From: an uncultured Spirochaetaceae bacterium
Lineage (GTDB): Bacteria > Spirochaetota > Spirochaetia > Sphaerochaetales > Sphaerochaetaceae
Direction: 5' to 3'
Length of the DNA stretch: 6,866 nt
Assembly: GCA_946414625.1 (NCBI GenBank)
Contig: CAMKPI010000087.1
Coordinates: forward strand, 1 to 6,866
Under the pieces are notes generated by a model. It saw nothing but the letters and a program-made list of their open reading frames with translations, was not told where the DNA came from and made no database searches. Position 1 is the stretch's first letter. Each line of letters opens with the position of its first letter. Below, piece by piece: positions 1 to 6,090 of the stretch. A program made the position numbers and the translations under genes.

Positions 1-258
1 TGCATAGTTCTGGAACACCATAGCCATATCGCGATCCTTTGGAGGAGTCTGCGTGATGTCCCTGCCGTCAAGAAGAAGGTGCCCGTTCGAAATATCCTCC
101 AAACCCGCAACCATGCGGAGCGTGGTGGACTTTCCGCATCCGGAAGGACCGACGAAAACAATAAGTTCTCCATCCTTTGCCTCCAGATTGAAGTCATACA
201 CCGCCTGGACGTTGTTGTCGTATATTTTATCAAGATGAGAAAGTGTCAGCTGTGCCAT
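1..258 (-). CDS. CUT1 sugar ABC transporter ATPase (UgpC/MsmX-like), N-terminal part; 3' end beyond the window
   Basis: Cytoplasmic ATP-binding subunit that would power the two permeases upstream. I translated 86 codons from the ATG at 258 to the window edge. Visible motifs are Walker A GPSGCGKST at residues 37-45, followed by TLRMVAGLE, the DGRDIT turn at 64-69, and the Q-loop VFQNYA at 81-86. This series is typical of the MalK/UgpC/MsmX group. The signature LSGGQ, Walker B and the C-terminal regulatory domain lie outside the window. The start is set by AGGAGGG at 269-263 and by a one-base overlap with the preceding stop codon (TGATG, 260-256), so it should be translationally coupled to the 166-aa membrane protein. 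LplB/YtcP importers often borrow an ATPase encoded elsewhere, so a linked one is notable. The family call is firm; the substrate is unknown. Confidence 0.95.
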   Translation of the reverse strand, partial: MAQLTLSHLDKIYDNNVQAVYDFNLEAKDGELIVFVGPSGCGKSTTLRMVAGLEDISNGHLLLDGRDITQTPPKDRDMAMVFQNYA

Positions 259-758
259 CAGTCCCTCCTAGCCTCAGGTCCAATAGTGGACAGGTAATTT
301 GCAAGTTTCACGCTCCTGGTGTAGCCCACGAATGCCGCAAAGGCAAGGCAGGCAGCAGACGCGGCAAGCGTCACAAGGCAGTACACATATGTTCCACCGC
401 TCATGGCACCGGACGCCAGAGCCTTTGTGGGCATAATAAAGATCCGAACTACCTGGATCAAAGCCAGCACAGCAAGGATATAGGAGAAATTCTTCTTGTA
501 ATTCTTTATCCCTTCCATGCAAAGGAACGAAGCAAGCAAAAATATAAGATTATAAATAATCGAAGCGCCAATCAGAATGTTGTAATAGAAGTTGCCAAAA
601 TCCTGCTTGTACAACCCAATGAAATACATCACATCAAAAACAATCGCAAGAGCCGTGAAATTACTCGAAGTCTTATTCTTCGCATATCTCATCCTATCCT
701 GCTCGATTGCTTCTTTCTCGTGCTCAAGAATCACGTCTATATTTGTCGCGGCAGCCAT
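258..758 (-). CDS. Small four-helix membrane protein, unknown function, linked to the sugar ABC transporter
   Basis: 166 aa. I do not recognise a named family, although I recall similar uncharacterised proteins beside CUT1 importers in Clostridia. A charged N-terminal stretch (residues 11-30, with LEHEKEAIEQDRMRYAKNKT) comes before four hydrophobic segments at about 34-50, 58-81, 91-109 and 123-146. A short charged loop, KNYKKN, lies at 85-90 and a basic tail at 148-166. It has no signal peptide, no catalytic motif and no EAA loop, so it is not a usual permease. The start is fixed by AAAGGAGGT at 772-764, inside the end of the upstream gene, and by a TGATG overlap (760-756). Its own stop overlaps the ATPase start in the same way. 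Inference: an accessory or assembly subunit whose amount is matched to the ATPase. Confidence 0.88.
   Translation of the reverse strand: MAAATNIDVILEHEKEAIEQDRMRYAKNKTSSNFTALAIVFDVMYFIGLYKQDFGNFYYNILIGASIIYNLIFLLASFLCMEGIKNYKKNFSYILAVLALIQVVRIFIMPTKALASGAMSGGTYVYCLVTLAASAACLAFAAFVGYTRSVKLANYLSTIGPEARRD
263..269 (-). promoter_or_regulatory. Ribosome-binding site of the ATPase gene, inside the upstream gene
   Basis: AGGAGGG lies four bases before the ATPase ATG and within the last codons of the 166-aa gene. Combined with TGATG at 260-256 (stop and start share one A), it indicates coupled translation or reinitiation. Confidence 0.85.
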
Positions 759-1345
759 CAGTTACCTCCTTTCACAAGCTCTTCTTCGGTCTTTTCAAGC
801 TTAATCTTCAGTACAAGGTTTGCAATCAGAAGAATCACAGCAATCCAGGAAATCCCGAACACGAGAAGCCTTATGTCAAACCAAAATGTCGAGTTAGCGT
901 CGAGGTGACGAGTATCCCACATCTCGGAGAACTCGGCGAGCTGTGTAAAGTTCACATTGGTCTTCCAGAACGCCTTGAAAGATGAAATCCAGCGGCTCGC
1001 CCAGACCATCGTGACAATCGCGAACAAGGAGAAAGCCCCGGTCGAGACATAGTTACTGATATAGTAGCGTCTTCTGGAATGGGTGTTCGTTATGAACAGA
1101 AGCGCGGCCAGGAGAATCATAACAATGGATCTTTTCAAGAAGCTTCTGTTGAAGCTATTCATGTACTGGTAGATCACGGCTCCATCCACCTCGCTCGCCT
1201 CACTGACATTGAGATCGTCGAACGTGCGGAAAAGTCCGTCGTAAACATCTGTCATTATCCCCAGGGAGTAGACAAAAACTAGCGCAGCCGCTACGAGTGC
1301 CAGCAAGCATACAACTCTCTGGAACACCATTTGCTTTTTATACAT
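758..1345 (-). CDS. Four-helix membrane protein, unknown function, linked to the sugar ABC transporter
   Basis: 195 aa, not a family I can name. Hydrophobic segments lie at about 10-31, 72-88, 101-120 and 156-179. A roughly 40-residue polar stretch after helix 1 (32-71) and another after helix 3 (121-155) would be on the same side of the membrane. The loop TNTHSRRRYYISNY (86-99) is strongly basic and probably cytoplasmic; FWFDIRLLVFGI (154-165) opens helix 4. From memory, both motifs recur in uncharacterised proteins next to LplB/YtcP-type transporters. The start is supported by AGGAGG at 1356-1351, five bases before the ATG. The C-terminal codons (VKGGN) carry the ribosome-binding site of the next gene. 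It is the first gene after a 242-base gap, so it could have its own leader or promoter. It is not a homologue of the two permeases in this window. Confidence 0.88.
   Translation of the reverse strand: MYKKQMVFQRVVCLLALVAAALVFVYSLGIMTDVYDGLFRTFDDLNVSEASEVDGAVIYQYMNSFNRSFLKRSIVMILLAALLFITNTHSRRRYYISNYVSTGAFSLFAIVTMVWASRWISSFKAFWKTNVNFTQLAEFSEMWDTRHLDANSTFWFDIRLLVFGISWIAVILLIANLVLKIKLEKTEEELVKGGN
764..772 (-). promoter_or_regulatory. Ribosome-binding site of the 166-aa gene, inside the upstream gene
   Basis: AAAGGAGGT is a near-ideal match to the 16S rRNA tail. It sits inside the VKGGN codons of the 195-aa gene, five bases before the ATG at 758. Stop and start overlap by one base (TGATG, 760-756), the same design as at the next junction. 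Confidence 0.85.
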
Positions 1346-1409
1346 CTCAGCCTCCTGATCTTACAACTCCACATAGTCCGTCCGCCGGATTTCTGCCGCC
1401 GAAAGAACT

Positions 1410-1451
1410 CTTGAAATTATTTTTCCGTTTGATTGAAAAAATAATTTCAAG
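1410..1451. repeat. AT-rich 15-bp perfect inverted repeat in the leader of the 195-aa gene
   Basis: Arms 1410-1424 (cttgaaattattttt) and 1437-1451 are exact reverse complements around a 12-base loop. It lies about 65 bases before the 195-aa start and about 135 bases after the binding-protein stop. Neither side has a T-run after a GC-rich stem, so it is not a standard intrinsic terminator. It could be a repressor-type operator, a processing site, or part of a promoter region for the last three genes. The repeat is seen directly; any function is inference. Confidence 0.8.
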
Positions 1452-1541
1452 CGTGCCTTCGATTTTTTTACCTCTTCCCGACTAACGATTCGGGCGCATT
1501 CTCTAACGCGCGCGAGAGCCTCGAAACGGAAAGACCGCACC

Positions 1542-1564
1542 CTGCGCGGGCAAAGCCCGCGCAG
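1542..1564 (-). other. GC-rich 3' stem-loop after the binding-protein gene
   Basis: A perfect 10-bp stem (1542-1551 with 1555-1564, ctgcgcgggc) has a three-base loop. It begins 23 bases after the binding-protein stop. No U-run follows in the direction of transcription (the transcript continues GGTGCGGTC), so it does not fit an intrinsic terminator. Binding-protein genes in ABC operons often have such stems, which protect the upstream mRNA from 3' exonucleases and raise binding-protein yield. I infer that role here. The rest of the gap (1452-1541) has only a weak 5-bp stem at 1477-1494 and a patch rich in CG at 1505-1516. Confidence 0.6.
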
Positions 1565-1587
1565 AACGCAATCAATTTTGAATCAAA

Positions 1588-3789
1588 TCAATGGTTGCTG
1601 TCGTAGTACGACTTCAGCTTGCCCCATGCGTTGTTGAGAAGCGCAAGGTTCTGCTTGCCATGATAGGTGCTGGAAACTGTCTCGGCAGACTCGGCGGGAG
1701 TCATGAACCCGGCATGGGTCGGACCGTTCATAATCCACTCAACAAAGTAGTTCGTCTTGCCCTTGTTCTGGCTGAAATTACCTGTCGTGGATCCGATCTC
1801 AGTATATGTGTTAATCTGGTCGTTCTGGTTCTTCGTGAGCGGAAGAATCGTCGGAACGCTGGTGTACCACATATTGTCCTTGTTCACGGAAAGGAGCGGA
1901 TGCTTGATCGTGCCAAGTCCGATGGCGGTAGAGATATGACCCGCGCCAATCTTACCGGCGCCTTCGGTGCACTGGAACTCGAAAGCCTGGCTCTTCACGA
2001 AGGAGAGTGTGGATCCGAGATACTGGCGTGCGAAGTTGGTGTAGTTACCGCTTGTGAGCTTCTGGAGCAACTCGTAGGTCACGTCAGCGATAACCGGCAT
2101 CTCTTTACCGTTGAAGAGGAAGGTCTCGTAAGTGCCATCAGCCTTGTGCTTGATGAACTCGTCCGGACCGTATGACAGAAGAATCTGACCCTCGTCGCTA
2201 TAAGCATAGTCGATAAGTGCAAGAGCAGCATGGAGCTTATCCTTATTGTTGCCAACGCCCTCAATCGAAATTCCCCATGCCTCATCCTTGACGGAACGCC
2301 AGGACTCGGTGAACCTCATGTAAACACCGTTCGGGTTTGTGCCGTCGTACCAGCGAGCAACCGGAACCATCACAGCCATATACTCTTCACCCGGCTGCAG
2401 GATGCCCTGGCTTGCCGCGTTGTAGATCGTCTGGGTCTGGTTGTAGTCGTAGTGCATGAAGCCCAGATCGTTCTGAAGCATCTTCTTGGTGTTCTCATCG
2501 GCATCGTCGATGTAGCTCTTGGAGATGAGTCCCTCCTCGGCGATGGCGTGCATTCTATCCATTGCCTCGTAGGCATACTTCTCCATACGTGCATCGTGGA
2601 GGTCTCCGTCAGTGCCGACATAGAGGTAGTCGCGCCTGGATTCCATACCGCGGACACCAAAGAGGTGACCGGCAAAGCGGAACATATCGACTTTCCTCTG
2701 CATGTTGTTGTCTTCGCGGCAGAAGAGACCGAAGATCGTGTCAGTTCCGTTCAGGGTGTAGGCGTTCGCCACAACACAGCGCAAGAGAGCGACAAGCTCG
2801 TCGGCATCCCATGCAGCGTTCTGACCGATGAAGAGGTTGGACCTCTCGGTGCCGTAGTATCCGTTATATGCCTTGTCGATGTACTCGCGGAGCATGTTCA
2901 CCGCTTCCACACCTGTCATCGAACCCTTGGCGTTCATCTTTGCGATGATATTGCCGGCAGCGTCGTAATCCTTATAGATCTGATCAACAGACACGCCGTT
3001 AAGGTTCACTACATCAACAGCGACCTTGCCGCTTGTGGGCATATAGGGCTGATATTTCGGCTGAGCGGTATTGCCGGACTTCGCGGCGGTGAAAGCACCC
3101 TCTCCGTCGAGAAGCTTCTTGACCATATCCGTTCTCATCAGAGGCATTCTCTCGATGTCGTTCACACCATCGAAGTACGGGCTGAAGTAAATAGCTCCAG
3201 TCTGAGTGTTTCCTGTGATAGACAGACGGACAATCGGGTTTGTCTCGAGATATGCCTTGAAGTGAGGCATGCTGTCCAGGTAAGCGCCAATGTTGACAAT
3301 CTTTCCTGCCTCGCCGTACTCGGTGAGCTCAGCGGCTTTTCCAGAGAGCATATCAACATCGGAAAGCCTGTCTTTCCAGTAGTTGAACTCGTTCGTGGCA
3401 CTGTTGCCCTGGTACTTATCCTCAAACTTTATATTGAGGCGCTTTTCCATCTCAACCCATGTCGGCTTCAGCTCGCCGGCGTGATAGGTAGTGCTGCCGA
3501 GTGTAATTCCGCTTCCGGCAACATCCGGATCAAAAGAGAGACCGGTTTTCTTGCTGTTGTATCCTGTTGCCATGCGAAGCGTGGTGCCCGGAGCGTAGGT
3601 CAACTCTTCAACCTGTTTTGCGGGAGCTGTGCTCTGCGCAGCGCTCTGTGGAGCAGGAGCCGGAGCAGCCTTACTCTCTGTCGCCGCCGGAGCAGCCGAA
3701 GACGACTGAACAGGAAGGGTTTTCTTTCCGCAGGAAGCCAGAGCAAAAATACTCAGGACTACCAGCATTCCAATCAAAACTTTTTTCAT
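1588..3789 (-). CDS. Very large solute-binding lipoprotein of a CUT1 carbohydrate ABC importer (LplA-like)
   Basis: 733 aa, an extracytoplasmic lipoprotein that should capture the sugar and deliver it to the two permeases encoded just upstream. The N-terminus has the form of a lipoprotein signal: MKK, a hydrophobic core, then lipobox ALASC with the lipidated Cys at 20. A flexible linker rich in Ala, Pro, Ser and Gln follows (about 24-58). Family-typical features include the MPLMRTDMVKKLLDG segment, WGIS at 505-508, and the stretch ending AYSDEGQILLSYG (around 529-541), which matches the C-terminal part of LplA-type binding proteins. Usual members have about 450-560 aa, so this one carries roughly 200 extra residues. 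The start is supported by GGAGG at 3801-3797, seven bases before the ATG. The substrate cannot be read from the sequence. Confidence 0.93.
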   Translation of the reverse strand: MKKVLIGMLVVLSIFALASCGKKTLPVQSSSAAPAATESKAAPAPAPQSAAQSTAPAKQVEELTYAPGTTLRMATGYNSKKTGLSFDPDVAGSGITLGSTTYHAGELKPTWVEMEKRLNIKFEDKYQGNSATNEFNYWKDRLSDVDMLSGKAAELTEYGEAGKIVNIGAYLDSMPHFKAYLETNPIVRLSITGNTQTGAIYFSPYFDGVNDIERMPLMRTDMVKKLLDGEGAFTAAKSGNTAQPKYQPYMPTSGKVAVDVVNLNGVSVDQIYKDYDAAGNIIAKMNAKGSMTGVEAVNMLREYIDKAYNGYYGTERSNLFIGQNAAWDADELVALLRCVVANAYTLNGTDTIFGLFCREDNNMQRKVDMFRFAGHLFGVRGMESRRDYLYVGTDGDLHDARMEKYAYEAMDRMHAIAEEGLISKSYIDDADENTKKMLQNDLGFMHYDYNQTQTIYNAASQGILQPGEEYMAVMVPVARWYDGTNPNGVYMRFTESWRSVKDEAWGISIEGVGNNKDKLHAALALIDYAYSDEGQILLSYGPDEFIKHKADGTYETFLFNGKEMPVIADVTYELLQKLTSGNYTNFARQYLGSTLSFVKSQAFEFQCTEGAGKIGAGHISTAIGLGTIKHPLLSVNKDNMWYTSVPTILPLTKNQNDQINTYTEIGSTTGNFSQNKGKTNYFVEWIMNGPTHAGFMTPAESAETVSSTYHGKQNLALLNNAWGKLKSYYDSNH

Positions 3790-3796
3790 TGGTATT

Positions 3797-3801
3797 CCTC
3801 C
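3797..3801 (-). promoter_or_regulatory. Ribosome-binding site of the binding-protein gene
   Basis: GGAGG lies seven bases before the ATG at 3789 in an AT-rich, probably unstructured stretch (3797-3829). It is about 30 bases downstream, in the direction of transcription, of the hairpin at 3832-3868. This leaves the site open even if that hairpin forms. Confidence 0.8.
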
Positions 3802-3831
3802 AAATAAATTTCAAATATCATTTTTAGGGGG

Positions 3832-3868
3832 CGGATTCCGGCAGTGCTATCATGCACCGGGGAATCCG
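3832..3868. other. Stem-loop in the leader of the binding-protein gene
   Basis: Outer stem cggattcc (3832-3839) pairs with ggaatccg (3861-3868). After a small internal loop, c3842 pairs with g3859 and gtgc (3844-3847) pairs with gcac (3854-3857) around a six-base loop. In the operon transcript it is followed by CCCCCTAAAAA, not a U-run, so it is not an intrinsic terminator. It may separate permease and binding-protein expression or be one module of a larger structured region (3832-4050). Confidence 0.6.
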
Positions 3869-3882
3869 TACCGACGGGCTTA

Positions 3883-3944
3883 GTGAGACCTGCCACGCAC
3901 TGGACGTGCGGTGACGCAAGCGTCTACAAAACCCAGGTAATCAC
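3883..3944. other. Predicted branched RNA fold, two hairpins on a closing stem
   Basis: Closing stems are gtga (3883-3886) with tcac (3941-3944) and acctg (3888-3892) with caggt (3934-3938). Inside are two hairpins: cgcac/gtgcg (3896-3900 with 3906-3910) and gacgc/gcgtc (3913-3917 with 3920-3924, a tight two-base loop). All pairs are Watson-Crick, so the fold is possible on either strand. It was folded by hand; each stem is short, so chance cannot be excluded. Confidence 0.4.
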
Positions 3945-3954
3945 CGGCATAGGA

Positions 3955-4050
3955 GGTGTTTAGAAGTGCCAGATGCTAAACCGCGAGCGAGGGATAGTGC
4001 TCTTTGCACAGCCCGAGCGAGCGGTGACGCAGATGGTGCCTATAAACACC
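3955..4050 (+). other. 96-base in-register foldback with repeated G-A oppositions; candidate structured RNA or decayed repeat element
   Basis: Position i pairs with 8005-i from 3955 to 3995 with no bulge. The terminal 8 bp are ggtgttta/taaacacc (3955-3962 with 4043-4050). Inner helices are 3966-3971 with 4034-4039, 3974-3976 with 4029-4031, 3980-3984 with 4021-4025, 3987-3988 with 4017-4018, and 3991-3993 with 4012-4014. The tip is gtgc/gcac (3997-4000 with 4006-4009) with loop tcttt. On the plus strand 29 of 41 positions are Watson-Crick or G-U, and nine of the other twelve are G-A, including tandem GA/GA steps. On the minus strand these become U-C clashes and the two G-U pairs become A-C, so the plus strand is the better RNA. 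The element begins nine bases after the permease stop codon. No plus-strand promoter or terminator is evident. Confidence 0.55.
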
Positions 4051-4059
4051 GACGAAAGA

Positions 4060-4950
4060 TTATTCCTTGACGCCGCCCACATTTGCTCCCTTAGCAAAGT
4101 ATTTCTGTATGAACGGATAAATCACCAAAATCGGTACAATCGAACAAACAATCAGGGCGTAGATCACGGAGTCAGACGCATAGACCTCGTTCCAAGCCGC
4201 CATTGCTTCCGGATCCGTGAACTCCTCAAGCTGCAGCCTGATGTAGACCTGAAGCGGATGCTCGTTTCCATTTGATATCATCTGGCGTGCCCAGAAGTAT
4301 CCGTTCCATCTCGAAATACCGAAGAACAAAGCAACCGTAGCAATTGTACTTTTACACATCGGAAGGAAGACGTTCGAAAGAACCTGCATCTCTGTGGCAC
4401 CATCGACACGGGCAGCTTCCTCAATCTCACTCGGGACACCTTCGAAGGCGTTCCTGAGAAGGATTATGTTCATTGCCGCCATACCCATCGCAATGACAAC
4501 AAGCCATTTGTCATCCATGATTCCGATGCCGTTGAAAACTTTCTTCGTTGCAAGGTAGTTCAAGTACTGCGGAACAATACCTGCGCTGAACCACATTGTG
4601 AACACAAGGAAGAAATTGAAGAACTTCCTGAAGAGAAGGCGACTCTTTGAAAGAGCATATGCACCGAGGATCGAGCTGAACAAAGCCCATACCGTGCCGT
4701 AGAACGTGATGAACAGGGTGTTGGAATAGGCATTCCAGAACATGTTGTTGCTGAACATTCGGCTGAAAGCCTTGAACTGGATCTGCTTCGGGAAAAGCAC
4801 CACCTGACTGTACTCGACGCTCTGCCTGCCGCTTATGGCAGAGGAGATTGCATAAACAAAAGGATAGAGACACATCAGAGCGAAAGCCGTGAGGAGCACG
4901 TAGCTGATGACCTGGAAAATCCTCTCTGAAGTTTCGATTTTTCTTTTCAT
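4060..4950 (-). CDS. CUT1 sugar ABC transporter permease, YtcP/LplC-like
   Basis: 296 aa, the second inner-membrane subunit of the importer. It starts with a short cytoplasmic end and a first helix at about 14-35, followed by the periplasmic region YAISSAISGRQSVEYSQVVLF. The coupling EAA loop is EAARVDGATEM at 178-188 and docks on the ATPase. A last helix is near 264-285, and the tail QKYFAKGANVGGVKE is typical of the YtcP group. The length is normal for the family. The start is supported by a GGGGG-rich site at 4962-4958, seven bases before the ATG. It follows the other permease after only 18 bases, so the two are co-transcribed and should form a heterodimeric channel. Substrate range is not visible; relatives carry oligosaccharides or uronates. 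Confidence 0.95.
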   Translation of the reverse strand: MKRKIETSERIFQVISYVLLTAFALMCLYPFVYAISSAISGRQSVEYSQVVLFPKQIQFKAFSRMFSNNMFWNAYSNTLFITFYGTVWALFSSILGAYALSKSRLLFRKFFNFFLVFTMWFSAGIVPQYLNYLATKKVFNGIGIMDDKWLVVIAMGMAAMNIILLRNAFEGVPSEIEEAARVDGATEMQVLSNVFLPMCKSTIATVALFFGISRWNGYFWARQMISNGNEHPLQVYIRLQLEEFTDPEAMAAWNEVYASDSVIYALIVCSIVPILVIYPFIQKYFAKGANVGGVKE

Positions 4951-4968
4951 AACGATTCCCCCTTCTGC

Positions 4969-6021
4969 TTAGTACAGCGATACGTTGCTCGCCTTTCTGG
5001 CGACGGTGTTGGCTCCGATGACAAGCAGCATTCCAACCACGTTGTTCATCATCTCGGCTGCCGCGGCAATGCCCTTCTGCGCGCCGGCGACACCGTATCT
5101 CTGGGCGAAGGTCGAAATGACATCCGCGGTGACGTAGGTGTTGGTGTTGTACAAGAGCAAGACTTTTTCGTAACCGATTGAAAGCAGGGTTCCGATTTTG
5201 GAAATAAGCATTATGACAATCGTTGAAAGGATCGACGGAAGGACGACATATCTCATCTGAGCCATCTTATTGGCACCGTCAATCTGCGCTGCTTCGTAGC
5301 TCGTGGGTGAAATGCTGATGATTGCGGCAAAGAACACAATGCTGTCGTAGCCCGCAGTCTCCCACACACCGGAGATCTGGTAGATTGAACGGAAGAACGC
5401 CGGATTGTTCAACAGACCAGCATTTGCGGTCTCAAATGACACAAGGTGCAACTTCACGAGCAACTGGGACACAATACCCATATTGGTCGTCACTGCGCCC
5501 TGCTTCACAAGCATCGTCACAAGAGATGTCATGACAACGGTCGACATGAATTTCGGCAGATAAGTCAGAACCTGGTATACGCTCCGGGCGATGTTGCTGC
5601 GGATCTCATTGAAGAACAAGGCTATGACTATTGGAATCGGGAAACCGAACAAAAGACCGTAGAAGGAAAGGAGGAATGTGTTTCTCATTGCCCTCCAGAA
5701 CTCCACAGAGAGGCGCTCGCCGCCCACAAGTAGGGTTCGGAAATAGGAAAACCCTGAAAAAAACTGCTCCGAGACGGGCTTCACCTGCTCGTAGTGCTTG
5801 AAACAGCCCAGAAGCTCGTACATCGGGAAATATCTCCAGAAAAGGAATACGAGAATCATCGGCACAAGCATCAGGTACAGCCGCCAGTCCTTCACTATAG
5901 AACGACCAACATTCAGCCAGTAGTGCTTCTCAACCTCGTCGCGGACGGATTGCTCCGCGCTCCTGCGGTACAAGCCGGTCTTGTCGTCATATACCAAATA
6001 ATCGTCAGCAGTTATTTTCAT
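4969..6021 (-). CDS. CUT1 sugar ABC transporter permease, LplB-like
   Basis: 350 aa, the first inner-membrane subunit of the importer. TM1 is at about 49-66, followed by the RYFPMYELLG stretch characteristic of LplB proteins. The EAA loop is EAAQIDGANKM at 243-253, with the conserved Gly at 249, and the C-terminal end is NTVARKASNVSLY. I chose the ATG at 6021 over an in-frame TTG at 6024 because GGGAGG at 6033-6028 is then six bases away. The cytoplasmic N-terminus before TM1 is long (about 48 residues, acidic and basic, YLVYDDKTGLYRRSAEQ...), where many relatives have about 10-25. It lies 18 bases upstream of the second permease and 69 bases after the stop of the S-component-like gene. Family call firm; substrate unknown. 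Confidence 0.95.
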   Translation of the reverse strand: MKITADDYLVYDDKTGLYRRSAEQSVRDEVEKHYWLNVGRSIVKDWRLYLMLVPMILVFLFWRYFPMYELLGCFKHYEQVKPVSEQFFSGFSYFRTLLVGGERLSVEFWRAMRNTFLLSFYGLLFGFPIPIVIALFFNEIRSNIARSVYQVLTYLPKFMSTVVMTSLVTMLVKQGAVTTNMGIVSQLLVKLHLVSFETANAGLLNNPAFFRSIYQISGVWETAGYDSIVFFAAIISISPTSYEAAQIDGANKMAQMRYVVLPSILSTIVIMLISKIGTLLSIGYEKVLLLYNTNTYVTADVISTFAQRYGVAGAQKGIAAAAEMMNNVVGMLLVIGANTVARKASNVSLY

Positions 6022-6090
6022 CAAACTCCTCCCATTATTTTTTCTTTCAATTAAATCAAATAAAATGCGTCGCCGGACGGTCGTGCGACT

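Noticed and set aside
243..908. Plus-strand open frame across the two small membrane-protein genes
   Set aside because: It spans two coupled minus-strand genes with strong ribosome-binding sites and shows no domain or start signal, so it is a shadow.
1542..1564. GC hairpin as an intrinsic terminator of the operon
   Set aside because: No U-run follows the stem on the minus strand, and the downstream genes belong to the same transporter.
2230..3807. Long plus-strand open frame (about 525 codons) antisense to the binding-protein gene
   Set aside because: It lies fully over a well-supported gene and has no clear ribosome-binding site. Its Val/His/Arg-rich composition is typical of an antisense shadow, with no recognisable domain.
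3885..3894. gagacctgcc resembles the B12 box of cobalamin riboswitches
   Set aside because: It is on the plus strand with no downstream plus-strand gene, and the other conserved cobalamin-riboswitch segments are absent. Probably chance.
3955..4050. The foldback as a MITE or insertion sequence remnant
   Set aside because: Its terminal repeats are only 8 bp and no target-site duplication is seen at either edge. A dispersed repeat remains possible but cannot be shown from one copy.
3973..4275. Plus-strand open frame running from the structured region into the permease gene
   Set aside because: No ribosome-binding site, low-information sequence, and half of it is antisense to the permease.
6022..6024. 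TTG as the start codon of the LplB-like permease
   Set aside because: The adjacent ATG at 6021 has better spacing from the GGGAGG site (six bases rather than three).
6061..6080. Small hairpin (cgtc/gacg, 6068-6079) followed by ATTTTATTT after the 211-aa gene, as a terminator
   Set aside because: Only 4 bp of stem and an interrupted U-tract. Spacing to the permease gene (69 bases) fits read-through in one operon.
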